Assembly (NCBI GenBank): GCA_015067825.1 | Contig: SVLQ01000001.1 | Location: 200,485 to 264,484, forward strand | Source of the DNA: Oscillospiraceae bacterium | GTDB taxonomy: Bacteria; Bacillota; Clostridia; Oscillospirales; QAMX01 | Direction of reading: 5' to 3' | DNA length: 64,000 nt | In this document: in pieces, positions 37,104 through 45,879 of the stretch | Layout of the letters: each line of letters opens with the position of its first letter | Position numbering within the stretch: the stretch's first letter is position 1 | The notes under the pieces: generated by a model | Told to the model about the DNA's origin: nothing | The model's database searches: none | What the model saw: the letters and a program-made list of their open reading frames with translations, nothing else | Program-made: the position numbers and the translations under genes

Positions 37104-37110
37104 ACGTACA

Positions 37111-37575
37111 TTAGTCGGCGATTCTGACCTTCGCGACGATTTTGATCGACTGGCTCGGGGTCGAACCGTTGGTTCTGCACGGCATATGCGCATCTTCCGG
37201 GAAGAAGATCGCGAAGTAGCCGCGGGTGAAATACTGCATCGTGCCCTTGCCGGAGTACCACGCGATATCGGCGTCGGCTTTGTAGGATTCACGAGGACGC
37301 AGGTCGCGGATGTTCGCCCAGCCCATGTATTCGCTGCCGTCGAGGACGAACTGGATGTCGGCGAACTTCACGTGCGCTTCATAGTAATCGTCGTCGGGCG
37401 CTTTGTTGTTGTTGAGCGAGACGCTGTAATAGAGGTTGTTTTCTTCCAGAACAACGCGCTTGCCCGGAGCCGGAACTTCACCGGCGTATTCTTCCATCAG
37501 GGCGCGGAGCGCTTTTTCAAAGCGTTCACCAAGGCCGAAGTACAGCGGAGCATTTTCAATTCTGTCGATAATCAT
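37111..37575 (-). CDS. YhcH/YjgK/YiaL-family protein (DUF386)
   Basis: This 154-residue cupin-like protein belongs to the family of EbgC and NanQ, which open or anomerise sugars. Family marks are HVKFADIQFVLDGSE (metal-site His and the conserved DIQ) near residues 68-82, and FAIFFPEDAHMPC near 122-134 with another His ligand. It is the last gene of a cluster with a sugar kinase and a GH4 enzyme, so an anomerase or mutarotase role in that sugar pathway is a fair inference. Confidence 0.88.
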   Translation of the reverse strand: MIIDRIENAPLYFGLGERFEKALRALMEEYAGEVPAPGKRVVLEENNLYYSVSLNNNKAPDDDYYEAHVKFADIQFVLDGSEYMGWANIRDLRPRESYKADADIAWYSGKGTMQYFTRGYFAIFFPEDAHMPCRTNGSTPSQSIKIVAKVRIAD

Positions 37576-37596
37576 AAGCTTTCCCTACCCTTTATT

Positions 37597-38586
37597 TTAT
37601 TTTTTTGTCGCGTCAATGATCTTGGCGCGGATGGTATCGGTGTAATCGCTGCCGAAGGCGAGCTCGGCCGCCCAAATGAGCGCACCGGCAGCCGGCGGAT
37701 TGGAGAGCGGCAGCATCGTGATCTTTTTGCCGGTGAGCGCTTCGATGCGTTCGCGGCAATGATCCATCATAACGGGCGATTGCGCACGGAGCGAAGCGGA
37801 GCCGATCAGAACGACCTCAACCTCTTCGCCGAAGTTCAGATTATTGATGCAGCCGCCGATCGACAACGCAAACTGGTCGCCAAAGCTCTTCAAGAGCGCA
37901 AGCGCAACGGCGTCGCCTTCGTTCGCCGCTTTGTAGAGCACTTCGTTATGGATGTCTTTGTTGGTAAGCGTACCGGCAAAATACTGGTCGTAGATCGCTT
38001 CGGTAAACTGTTCGGGCGATTCGATCCCGAGAAGGGCGAAGAACTTTTCGGCCATCGAGGTTTTTTCGCCGCAGCGGTAGAACATGCTGTAGACCGTGCA
38101 GATGACCGCACCGGACATACCGGTAGCACCGTTCAGATCGCCGAAAAATTCACCCGTGCCGCCGACCTGGAGCTGTTTGCCGTCACGGTCGACGCCGCCG
38201 ACGGAGTTGCCCGTGCCGTTGACAAAGCTGATGCCGTAGCCCTTGGTGCAGCCGGCTTTAACACCGAGGAAGGAATCGTTGACGACGAGGGCGTTTTTGA
38301 AACCCTTCTTCGCCAGATAATCTTCCATACGGATCTTCTGCGAAGGAACGTCGATGCCGGCCATACCGTAAACGGACGCGGCAATGTCGGCCGGACCGAT
38401 GGAGAGCTTGGCCATTGCTTCCCCGACGATCGCATCGAACACCGGCGTCATTTCGTCGAAGCCGCCGTCGTATTTTTCATGGTTGGTCGCACCGCCGCTG
38501 GCGAATGCAGCCAGCTCACCGTCTTTGGTGAAGATATAGCAATCGGTCTTGGTGCCGCCGCCGTCGAGGCCGAGAATATAGTCCAT
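37597..38586 (-). CDS. BadF/BadG-type sugar kinase (N-acetylglucosamine-kinase-like)
   Basis: The 329-residue actin-fold kinase starts with the phosphate-1 loop LGLDGGGTKTDCY. GMAGIDVP and the adenosine region VLIGSASLRAQSP fit the BadF/BcrA ATPase family, whose sugar members phosphorylate GlcNAc, glucosamine or disaccharides. It is followed after 21 bases by YhcH and preceded by a GH4 6-phosphoglycosidase. The inferred role is to phosphorylate the sugar that GH4 then splits, or the released monosaccharide. GGGAGATTTCC precedes the ATG. Confidence 0.87.
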   Translation of the reverse strand: MDYILGLDGGGTKTDCYIFTKDGELAAFASGGATNHEKYDGGFDEMTPVFDAIVGEAMAKLSIGPADIAASVYGMAGIDVPSQKIRMEDYLAKKGFKNALVVNDSFLGVKAGCTKGYGISFVNGTGNSVGGVDRDGKQLQVGGTGEFFGDLNGATGMSGAVICTVYSMFYRCGEKTSMAEKFFALLGIESPEQFTEAIYDQYFAGTLTNKDIHNEVLYKAANEGDAVALALLKSFGDQFALSIGGCINNLNFGEEVEVVLIGSASLRAQSPVMMDHCRERIEALTGKKITMLPLSNPPAAGALIWAAELAFGSDYTDTIRAKIIDATKK

Positions 38587-38660
38587 GGAAATCTCCCTTT
38601 TCTATCGTTGTGTATCAAACCGTTTCCCGCCGGTTTACGGCGGGAAACGGCAACAGAATC

Positions 38661-39920
38661 TTACAGATCAAACTGCGGCAGGTAACGCTTGTGGGCTTCG
38701 AGCATTTCGTCGAAGCAGGAGTTCGCAACGTTGACGTCGCCGATCAGCGGGTGGATCATCAGCGCGCGGATCGCTTCGTCGCGGTCACCGGTGAGAGCGG
38801 CGCGGGCAGCGTGCTTTTCGTACGCCTTGACCGTGCGCATCAGTTCGCAGATGTGCGGGTTGTCGAAGCCGCGGACCGGGATCGGGATGAACTGGTTGCG
38901 GTTGACGATCGTCTTGACTTCGACCACGTCGTCATCAGCCATCCACGGCAGCGTGCCGTTGTTCATAACGTTGATGACGTGAATCTCGTTGAGGTCGTTT
39001 TCGATCGCATTCAGGAGCGAAACAGCCGCTTCGCTGTAGAGCGCGCCACCGCGTTTGTTGAGTTCTTCCGGCTTGGTGTAGAGGCCGACGTCGGAGAACA
39101 TTTCAAGCAGGCGTTCTTCGATTTCCATGCATTCTTCGCCGCGGGTCTTGGTCTTGGCGGCTTCTTCCAGCTCGGCCAGACGTTCACGCGTGCGGTAGTA
39201 GTAGTTCAGGTAGCCGCACGGGATGCCCTGGCAGTAACGGAAGTACTTGTTGTCAACGTCTTCGTTTTTATAGGTCTCAAGAATCTCCGGCAGAAGTTCC
39301 TTACCTTCCTTTTTGATCGAGGTAATCCAGCTCAGGTGGTTGAGGCCGAGGTAGGTGATGTCGATATCGTTGCCGAGTTGCTTTTTGGCTTCGGCGAACA
39401 TATTGATCGGGATATTGCAGAGACCGACCATGCGGATCTTGGAGTTGTTCTGCACGGCTTCGGCGACCAGACCGGAGGGGTTGGAGAAGTTGATCAGGGT
39501 CGCGTTCGGGCAGAGAACTTCCATACGGCGGGCGATCTTGAGGATTTCCGGGATCGTACGCAGGCCTTTGAAGAAGCCGCCGATACCGGTGGTCTCCTGG
39601 CCGATTAGACCGTACTTAAGCGGGATGCGTTCGTCGAGAACGCGCGCCGGCAGACGGCCGACACGGATCTGCGCCAGAACATAATCGGCACCGTCAAGGG
39701 CAGTATCGAGGTCGGTGGTCTTAACAATTTCGGCGTCAATGCCGGCCGCTTTGACCATGCGTTCGATCAGGCCGCCGACGATCGAAAGCTTGCGTTCGTC
39801 GATGTCCATCAGGGCGATCTTTTTAACCGACAGCGAATCGCGGCGGTTGATGATGCCTTCAAAGATTTCGGGAGAATAGGTCGAACCCGAGCCGATAACG
39901 GCAATTTTTAAGTCTCTCAT
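38661..39920 (-). CDS. Glycoside hydrolase family 4, 6-phospho-beta-glucosidase type
   Basis: This 419-residue GH4 enzyme uses NAD+ and a divalent metal for an oxidation-elimination mechanism. The Rossmann start is IAVIGSGSTYSPE. The metal ligands are the Cys in GLCNIP and the His in LGLNHLSW. The catalytic Tyr region is near residue 240-260. The N-terminal STYSPE resembles 6-phospho-beta-glucosidases (LicH/CelF) rather than alpha-galactosidase MelA. The ATG at 39920 is chosen for GGAGGAAAAAGCT just before it. No PTS genes are in the window; the neighbouring kinase may supply the phosphorylated substrate. Confidence 0.92.
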   Translation of the reverse strand: MRDLKIAVIGSGSTYSPEIFEGIINRRDSLSVKKIALMDIDERKLSIVGGLIERMVKAAGIDAEIVKTTDLDTALDGADYVLAQIRVGRLPARVLDERIPLKYGLIGQETTGIGGFFKGLRTIPEILKIARRMEVLCPNATLINFSNPSGLVAEAVQNNSKIRMVGLCNIPINMFAEAKKQLGNDIDITYLGLNHLSWITSIKKEGKELLPEILETYKNEDVDNKYFRYCQGIPCGYLNYYYRTRERLAELEEAAKTKTRGEECMEIEERLLEMFSDVGLYTKPEELNKRGGALYSEAAVSLLNAIENDLNEIHVINVMNNGTLPWMADDDVVEVKTIVNRNQFIPIPVRGFDNPHICELMRTVKAYEKHAARAALTGDRDEAIRALMIHPLIGDVNVANSCFDEMLEAHKRYLPQFDL

Positions 39921-39969
39921 AGCTTTTTCCTCCAACATTCTATGCGTTTTCTGTGCGTTATTATTCGCA

Positions 39970-40002
39970 ACAATCTGCGGCGGGAGTTCCGCCGCAGATT
40001 GT
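39970..40002 (-). terminator. Strong hairpin between hpf and the GH4 operon
   Basis: A 14-bp stem ACAATCTGCGGCGG (39970-39983) pairs with 39989-40002. The minus-strand tail is not T-rich (TGCGAATAATAA), so it may be a weak terminator of hpf or an RNA-stability element. Confidence 0.55.
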
Positions 40003-40069
40003 TTAGAGTCTTTAATTGTAGACCACGGGAATCACCGCCGTTTCCGAAAGTGACCGGAAAACAGGCAAT

Positions 40070-40591
40070 TTATTCCGCTTCGATAATTCCGTAGCCGCCG
40101 TCTTCTCTGCCGTAAACCACGCAGATACGATTCTCGGCTTCGGAGTTCTTGAACAGATAGAACCGGTGGTTCAAAAGTTCCATCTGCAGCGCCGCTTCTT
40201 CTTCGGTCATCGGTTTCAGCTCAAAGCGCTTTCTGCGAACCATTTCGGGTTCGGCATCCGCGATCGGAGTAGGTTCGACCGAGCGCTCGAATGCGCCGTC
40301 GCGCAGGCGTTTTTCCAGTTTGGTCTTGTTTTTGCGGATCTGGCGAACGATCGCATCGACGGCAGCGTCGACCGCGGCGTATTCATCGCCGGCACGGTCT
40401 TCCGCGCGGAAATACATGTGCGCCGAACGAACAGTGACTTCCGCGACGGTCTGACCGCGGACCTCGCTAAATTTGACATCCGCAACAGCGTCCTCATTGA
40501 AAAAACGATCGAGCTTTGCAAGCTTCTTTTCAGCAGCCGCAATGGTCTGGTCGGAAACCGAGCTTTTCCGTCTGTCGAAATTGATCTTCAT
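40070..40591 (-). CDS. hpf: Ribosome hibernation promoting factor, long form
   Basis: The 173-residue long HPF turns 70S ribosomes into inactive 100S dimers in slow growth. The N-terminal HPF/RaiA domain (about 1-95) is beta-alpha-beta-beta-beta-alpha with FNEDAVADVKFSEVRGQTVAEVTV. A variable linker follows, then the C-terminal dimerisation domain with KPMTEEEAALQMELLNHRFYLFKN and a terminal strand VVYGREDGGYGIIE. The ATG at 40591 has AAAAGGAG nine bases upstream. A TATAAT box lies at 40625-40630; its -35 is poor (TGGAAA), which would fit growth-phase control. Confidence 0.95.
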   Translation of the reverse strand: MKINFDRRKSSVSDQTIAAAEKKLAKLDRFFNEDAVADVKFSEVRGQTVAEVTVRSAHMYFRAEDRAGDEYAAVDAAVDAIVRQIRKNKTKLEKRLRDGAFERSVEPTPIADAEPEMVRRKRFELKPMTEEEAALQMELLNHRFYLFKNSEAENRICVVYGREDGGYGIIEAE

Positions 40592-40630
40592 GCGTCGCAA
40601 CTCCTTTTCGTTTTGTCTGTCTATATTATA

Positions 40631-41052
40631 CTACATTACCGCTCTTTTTTCCAGTATTTTTTGTAAAATATTTTTGGCAGTTTGCCAGATATTTTGTGAT
40701 CATAATTATAGGTTTCTTCACAAGTATCCGGCATATGCCAGTATGCAAACAAGACTTAGAAAAGATGCTATCAAAATCTCAAATTACTTCTGCAAAAAGG
40801 CTCTTTCATTACAGGTTTCTTTTCTACTTTTGTGCAGAATGTTTTTCTTCAAAACCACAACAACAATAAAAGATTATTTTTGCAAAAATTGCTTTTTTCA
40901 ACACAGCTTATCTTTCACAAGTGTCCCTGTCCAAATCGTTCCCTTAACGGTTTCAACACCATTTCCCCACAAAAACACCGAAACATAAAAATCAGCGCGT
41001 TAAAAATTTCCGCTTTAAAGAGGAAAACAACTGACTTCTCCCCTTCTGCGGT
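40631..41052. other. AT-rich intergenic region without a recognisable gene
   Basis: About 420 bases, visibly richer in A and T than the surroundings. No reading frame here has a plausible ribosome site and family similarity. It contains imperfectly repeated pieces: TTCTGCAAAAAGGCT at about 40788 and TTTTGCAAAAATTGCT at about 40878, and CACAAGT-TCC at about 40719 and 40916. No clear promoter, terminator or structured RNA was recognised. Confidence 0.5.
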
Positions 41053-41628
41053 TTATTTTTCCGCAATCGTCAAGTCATAGAAGCGGTTGATCCCCTCACA
41101 GGCATCAATGCCGACATGGAATTCAGCCGGCAGCTCTTCCGACCAAAGCGTGATCCGATGACCATCGGCATCAATCACCAACGTTTTTTCGTTGATCTGC
41201 ACCGAGAGGCTATGGCGTTCGTTTTCCGCCAGCGGAAATTCCACGCCGACCAGCTTGTGCCAGACAACCTTGCCGTCCTTCGGCTCCAGACGCCAGACGT
41301 TAATGCCGTTTTTGTAGAGTACAACCTCAAAATAGTCGTCAAAGCGAAGCGCACCGTTTTCATCACGTTCCATCGTTTCCGAAAGCATGATAATCGGCGC
41401 TCCCAGCCCCTCAAATTCCATCGTCGCGCTCACCGTCGTACCGGCGCAGTATTTGCGTTCGGTCAGCAGGCTGATATTTTCATATCCGCCGGGACCATCG
41501 GGATCGGCCTGGTTTTCAACGTGGTCAGCAGCTTGAGTGAACACCGGCGTTTGCGGAAACCGGCGCGTGTAGGCATAGACAAAACCGGAATTCTCCCATG
41601 CGTTTTCAGCAAAAGAGATATGCTGCAT
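41053..41628 (-). CDS. Uncharacterised beta-sandwich protein (concanavalin/LamG-like)
   Basis: The 191-residue protein is not recognised as a named family. It is predicted to be almost all beta-strand: repeated strands such as YFEVVLYKNGINVWRL and HSLSVQINEKTLVIDADGHRI, ending FYDLTIAE. This is the strand order seen in concanavalin A-like jelly rolls of glycan-binding or glycoside-hydrolase-associated domains. There is no signal peptide. GGAGGAAGC precedes the ATG. It follows the transglutaminase lipoprotein gene by 24 bases and is probably co-transcribed with it. Confidence 0.65.
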   Translation of the reverse strand: MQHISFAENAWENSGFVYAYTRRFPQTPVFTQAADHVENQADPDGPGGYENISLLTERKYCAGTTVSATMEFEGLGAPIIMLSETMERDENGALRFDDYFEVVLYKNGINVWRLEPKDGKVVWHKLVGVEFPLAENERHSLSVQINEKTLVIDADGHRITLWSEELPAEFHVGIDACEGINRFYDLTIAEK

Positions 41629-41652
41629 GATGCTTCCTCCGTTCGTTCAAAC

Positions 41653-43002
41653 TTAGTACGACAGATCGATGACAAACGACTGGGAATCCGGGTAGATATA
41701 CCACTGGTAACTCCAGCTGCGGAGTACAGAGGACAGAACCTCCTGCAGCAGCGGATCCAGCATTTCGGAGAAATCATAGTAGGCATTGGGATCGACAATC
41801 TGCAGATAAATCCGCGCATCACCGCGTTCTACAGCGCGATAGATCAGTTCAACCAGATAGTCCACAGGCGAGTCGCCGGAATCGACGAATGAACCATCCA
41901 GCACATGGAAATTCATCGACTCGTCATCGCAGACGGGCTTGCCGAGAATCTCATAGAGACGATCGGTCGTGCGGTTGTTATCCACCACGGCATCACTCAC
42001 GTTGAAGAAACCGTACGGCACAGGGCACTGTTCGCCGTCTCTTTCCACGTCATCATGCGTCGCATCGACATGGCCGAAAACACCGTTGATCTCAACAATA
42101 TTCCAAGAATGGCGCTCGCCGTCTGCCAAAATATCGCCGGTCACCGTCATGCACGGGATATCCAGCGCCCACATCATCCACATAAAGGACTTGGCATAGC
42201 CTTCACAGCGGGCAACACCTTCCAGCATCGCACCGTAACAGGTGCCGGAATGCGTAGTAGTCACGTCATACGTGCAGACGTCGATGAGCAGTTCGTAAGC
42301 AAACTGTTCTTTTTCATAGTCGCTCATGCCACGGGTTTGACGGCGCAGTTCTTCAAAAATCGTGCGGATTTCTTCCAGCGCCCACAGATACGTATCTTCG
42401 TTGAGCAGGTAGTGGAATTCGACCGAAACGCACATACCGTCACCATTGGTATAGTAGGTGTAGTCACAGTCGATCTGCATGATCTCGGGACAAGCGTAGT
42501 TGATGAGCATCATCACGTTGCTCATGCGGTCAATTGTGATCGGTTCGTCAAAGACCACTTCACGTTCAAACGTCATAGCCGCACGGTACACCTGCTGGAA
42601 AACATCCATCGATTCCTCGGCCATCTCGCAGAGGAAGAAACGATCTTCCAGCGGCAGAAGCGACATTTCTTCAAAGTCAACCCGAAGTGCAGGAACTTCA
42701 ATGTCCGGCTCTGTCATTTCCGATTCTTCCGGAATTTCCACGGGCGCTTCGGTTGCCCAAGTAGGTTCGGTATCGGCCGAAACCGCCGGCACGTCGACAT
42801 CTTCCGGTGTGGTTTCGGTTGTGGTTTTCGATTTAGTGGTTTTTGCGGTCGTTGTGCGTTTGGTCGACTCGGTCGTCGTCGCTTTTGTTCGTTTGGTCGA
42901 TTCTGGAACTTCGTCCATCACGACAACTTTACAGGCCGAAAGCAGCATCATGGCCGCAAGCACAAGCAGCAGAACCGATTTTTTCAATTGACTGAAATGC
43001 AT
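41653..43002 (-). CDS. Transglutaminase-like lipoprotein
   Basis: The protein has 449 residues. A lipoprotein signal ends at LLSAC (Cys near residue 24). A Thr/Lys/Glu-rich linker with repeated TKRT/TTTK pieces (about 35-65), as in cell-wall-spanning proteins, comes next. A long domain is followed by a transglutaminase-like core: catalytic Cys in GVARCEGYAKSF, His in RHSWNIVEI, Asp in GHVDATHDD. It probably acts as a protease or cross-linking enzyme at the outer face of the membrane. The ATG at 43002 has AAGGAGG nine bases upstream. The GNAT gene upstream ends 38 bases before. Confidence 0.86.
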   Translation of the reverse strand: MHFSQLKKSVLLLVLAAMMLLSACKVVVMDEVPESTKRTKATTTESTKRTTTAKTTKSKTTTETTPEDVDVPAVSADTEPTWATEAPVEIPEESEMTEPDIEVPALRVDFEEMSLLPLEDRFFLCEMAEESMDVFQQVYRAAMTFEREVVFDEPITIDRMSNVMMLINYACPEIMQIDCDYTYYTNGDGMCVSVEFHYLLNEDTYLWALEEIRTIFEELRRQTRGMSDYEKEQFAYELLIDVCTYDVTTTHSGTCYGAMLEGVARCEGYAKSFMWMMWALDIPCMTVTGDILADGERHSWNIVEINGVFGHVDATHDDVERDGEQCPVPYGFFNVSDAVVDNNRTTDRLYEILGKPVCDDESMNFHVLDGSFVDSGDSPVDYLVELIYRAVERGDARIYLQIVDPNAYYDFSEMLDPLLQEVLSSVLRSWSYQWYIYPDSQSFVIDLSY

Positions 43003-43040
43003 CAAGGGGATCCTCCTTGCAATATTGGGTAATATGAACT

Positions 43041-43667
43041 TTATTGTAGGTAATCTGCCGCGCAAACGGCGCAATCCGCAAAACGCCGAAGCTCTTCTTC
43101 GCTCATAACCGAACGTAGAACTTCAATCGCATCGGGAAGTTCGCTCCGCGGAGCAATCGGCGAAACATCGGCCAACGGACGGAAACCGAGTGACAGATAC
43201 ATTCGCACAGCGATATGACTCCATGTTTGGGTATGGAGCATGATCGGACGGCCGGGTTCCAGCGTCTCAAAAAGTTGCAACACGCGCGCCATCACCGCAC
43301 GGCCAAGTCCCTTGCCCTGATGCTCCGGATGCACAGAGACCCAGTGTACCATCGCCAGACGTTCGTCGCCATCCTTGCTCCACCATGCCGTAGCGGTTGC
43401 CACCTGCGTCCCATCTGGGGCGCAGGCAAACACGCATCGGCGTGGTAGTTCATCGGCAAACGGTGCGTAATCCTTTTCAAAATACGCTCGCGCCTTTTCG
43501 ATATCGGGAAATTCGGCAACCGAAGTCTCGACCGCACACCACGCATCCCGGTCACCGGGCGCAAACATCCGCAGGGAGTAGCCATCCGGCAGTACCGGAT
43601 CGGCGGCATTTTTAACCGGGCCACGGATCATGTAGATATTCTTATAGGGAATGGACTTGTCAAGCAT
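43041..43667 (-). CDS. GNAT-family N-acetyltransferase
   Basis: The 208-residue protein has the acetyl-CoA-binding motif A VSVHPEHQGKGLGRAV near residues 110-125 (Q/RxxGxG/A), preceded by the strand LAMVHWVSV and followed by YLSLGFRPL (motif B). The acceptor is unknown. GGAG lies upstream of the ATG, and the gene starts four bases after the upstream acyltransferase gene, so the two are coupled. Confidence 0.88.
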   Translation of the reverse strand: MLDKSIPYKNIYMIRGPVKNAADPVLPDGYSLRMFAPGDRDAWCAVETSVAEFPDIEKARAYFEKDYAPFADELPRRCVFACAPDGTQVATATAWWSKDGDERLAMVHWVSVHPEHQGKGLGRAVMARVLQLFETLEPGRPIMLHTQTWSHIAVRMYLSLGFRPLADVSPIAPRSELPDAIEVLRSVMSEEELRRFADCAVCAADYLQ

Positions 43668-43671
43668 TCGC

Positions 43672-44604
43672 TTATTCTCCGCGTTTGTTGTTGACGATCT
43701 TTTCGCCGTCGAAGAGGATCAGACCTCTGCCCCATCCGGCCTTGCCGACTTCCTTCATCAGGCGCACGTAGTTGCGGCGCAGCGAGGTATCGGTCGGGAG
43801 TTCGTCGACCGGCTTGGAGATGTGGTGGCCGAACACGCGCCAAAGATCGCCCGGCAGTTCATCCCAGCCGCTTTCGAACACATCGAAATCGTGAAGGAAG
43901 TCGACAATATTGGAGTTGGGATCAAGATACTTGTCGTGATCGGGATTTAAGAGCCACGAAGAGCAGCGGATCGGCAGATATTTGCCGCCGACGCGGATAT
44001 CGGGATAGAATTCGTAGGCCTTGCGGTAAGAGGCGTAGCGGAGTTCGCGCGGGAACGGGCCTGCCGAAGGAATATGCATATTCAAAACCGGATCACCGTT
44101 TTTGAGCGTGATACCGCCGAAGGTATAGTCATCGTTGTTGTGTTCACGTTCTTCAAATTGCAGTCTGCCCAGCGCAAAGCGATCCATGATAAAGAAGCCA
44201 TGCGACCAGCCAAAGGTGTCGTTGCCCCAGACGCCGCGCAGTTCTCTGCATTCCATCAGTTTCCATTTGAGGTCGCTCATCGAGTCGTAGAAGATTTGTT
44301 CGTCGATACCGCGTTCTTTATACTTCTCATAAAGCTCAGCAGCGGCATTCAGATAAAAAACCTCGTGAAGGCTGCGGTGCGGGATCTGCGCTTCTGCACC
44401 GATCGCAACCAGGCGCTCAAGCGCGGGCTGTTTTTCGATCGCGCCGGCCATATAATCAGCCTGCATCTTCTGCAGTTCTTCCGCGTACGGGCCGGAAAGC
44501 CAGTAGCCGCTTTCGATCAATTTGAAGAAACCGATCGCATCGCTTGGGAAATTCAGTTTTTTCATCAGTTCAACCGCAAATTCCACGCGTTTGGTCATAT
44601 CCAT
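43672..44604 (-). CDS. Acyltransferase-domain protein of the NAT_N/GNAT_C type
   Basis: The 310-residue protein has an N-terminal helical part (about 1-130) and a C-terminal GNAT-like fold. GWSHGFFIMDRFALGRLQFE and LNMHIPSAGPFP match the two-domain acyltransferase proteins common in Clostridia and Bacteroides; their substrate is unknown. A 28-base gap from tmcAL and a 4-base gap to the GNAT gene suggest a shared transcript. GAGGGGG precedes the ATG at 44604. Confidence 0.75.
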   Translation of the reverse strand: MDMTKRVEFAVELMKKLNFPSDAIGFFKLIESGYWLSGPYAEELQKMQADYMAGAIEKQPALERLVAIGAEAQIPHRSLHEVFYLNAAAELYEKYKERGIDEQIFYDSMSDLKWKLMECRELRGVWGNDTFGWSHGFFIMDRFALGRLQFEEREHNNDDYTFGGITLKNGDPVLNMHIPSAGPFPRELRYASYRKAYEFYPDIRVGGKYLPIRCSSWLLNPDHDKYLDPNSNIVDFLHDFDVFESGWDELPGDLWRVFGHHISKPVDELPTDTSLRRNYVRLMKEVGKAGWGRGLILFDGEKIVNNKRGE

Positions 44605-44633
44605 GTCAAAGTCCCCCTCAAGGTGTTTTTATT

Positions 44634-45830
44634 TTATTGTTGATCTGCCGAAACGATATAGGGAGAACGGCAGAAAAATCCATTTTCAGAGCGCAGTGCT
44701 TCCCGCGGGTACGCCAGCGCATACAAGGCATCGGCACGGGCTTCTGCCGTATATTGCCGGACAGCGTCGCCGGTCAGCAATTTGACAGCGGCCGGTTTGG
44801 TGATTACAGGCAGAGTCGCCCGCTTTCGCATCAGCTTCAAAAGTTCTGTTCCGCGTTTGGTTGCGGCCAGCACGCGCAGATACTGCGGTTCCATTGCCTG
44901 ATCGGCTTTCGTCAGCCCTAGATAAGCGGAAATCAGAATCCGGCGCAGACGCGCCTCGGTATAGCGGCGAGTCTTCAGACGCAGGAGGAGCGTTTCACGG
45001 TTTTCGGAAACTGCCGCACACGCGATCAGACGGTGTTCCAACCCTTCCGATACTTCCGGCAGATTCGCTCCCTCTTCTGGCGAGATCCGCCGGAGCTCGG
45101 CAAGAATCGGCAACGAAAGCGCATCGGCAGAAACCGGGCATCGGCCTTCAGCCAACGCCGCATCCAGCATTTTTGCGGCAGCATCCGGCAAAAACGACGC
45201 GACCGATTCCCCTGTACGCACCAATTCGCGGATGCGCGTGGCACTCAGGATTTCAGCACTGCCGACATGGGCATCGTGCGCCGCACCTCGGCGGGAGACC
45301 GTAAACAGTTCGGCGTGCGGCATAGCATTTTCGGCCGCGCGGATATACTCGATCGCAAGCAGATTATTGGGCGAGGAAAAAATCTTACGGATTTCAAACG
45401 GATAAGCATCGGCCCGCGCCTTTGCGTAGGAACAGCCCAAGCCCATATTCTCCGCAAAGGCAACATGGTCAAATTCCGTTTCGGCAGCGGCTCTCTTCAG
45501 TTTTGCGAGATCGCCGCATTCGCTGCCAAACGACAGCGCCGACACCACACCGGTGGCTGCCAACAGCGAAACCGCACGCGCGGCAAAAATTTCGGCAGGA
45601 GCATTGGCAAACGCGACCGGAAGCTCCAGCACAAGGTCGGCTCCGGACTCCGCAGCCATCGCCGCACGAATCGATTTCGGCAGCAGAGCCGGTTCGCCGC
45701 GTTGGACAAAATTACCGCTCATAACGCAGACGACGGCCTTGTCCGAAAAACGGCGTTTGGTCTCGCGCAGATGGTACAGATGTCCGTTATGGAAAGGGTT
45801 ATATTCCGCTACGATGCCGACTGCCGCCAT
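44634..45830 (-). CDS. tmcAL: tRNA(Met) cytidine acetate ligase
   Basis: TmcAL (398 residues, YlbM family) makes N4-acetylcytidine at the wobble position of elongator tRNA-Met using acetate and ATP. The N-terminus VGIVAEYNPFHNGHLYHL holds the HxGH nucleotidyltransferase motif. VMSGNFVQRGEPALLPK and the later SATRIRELV are also family-typical. The ATG at 45830 starts the conserved N-terminus; extra upstream codons run into the divergent promoters. The ackA gene transcribed divergently beside it makes or uses acetate, which is chemically apt since acetate is the ligase substrate. Confidence 0.93.
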   Translation of the reverse strand: MAAVGIVAEYNPFHNGHLYHLRETKRRFSDKAVVCVMSGNFVQRGEPALLPKSIRAAMAAESGADLVLELPVAFANAPAEIFAARAVSLLAATGVVSALSFGSECGDLAKLKRAAAETEFDHVAFAENMGLGCSYAKARADAYPFEIRKIFSSPNNLLAIEYIRAAENAMPHAELFTVSRRGAAHDAHVGSAEILSATRIRELVRTGESVASFLPDAAAKMLDAALAEGRCPVSADALSLPILAELRRISPEEGANLPEVSEGLEHRLIACAAVSENRETLLLRLKTRRYTEARLRRILISAYLGLTKADQAMEPQYLRVLAATKRGTELLKLMRKRATLPVITKPAAVKLLTGDAVRQYTAEARADALYALAYPREALRSENGFFCRSPYIVSADQQ

Positions 45831-45879
45831 ATGCCCGAGCCTCTCCCGAAATAATTCGCGTTTTTGTTGCTTTTTACTC

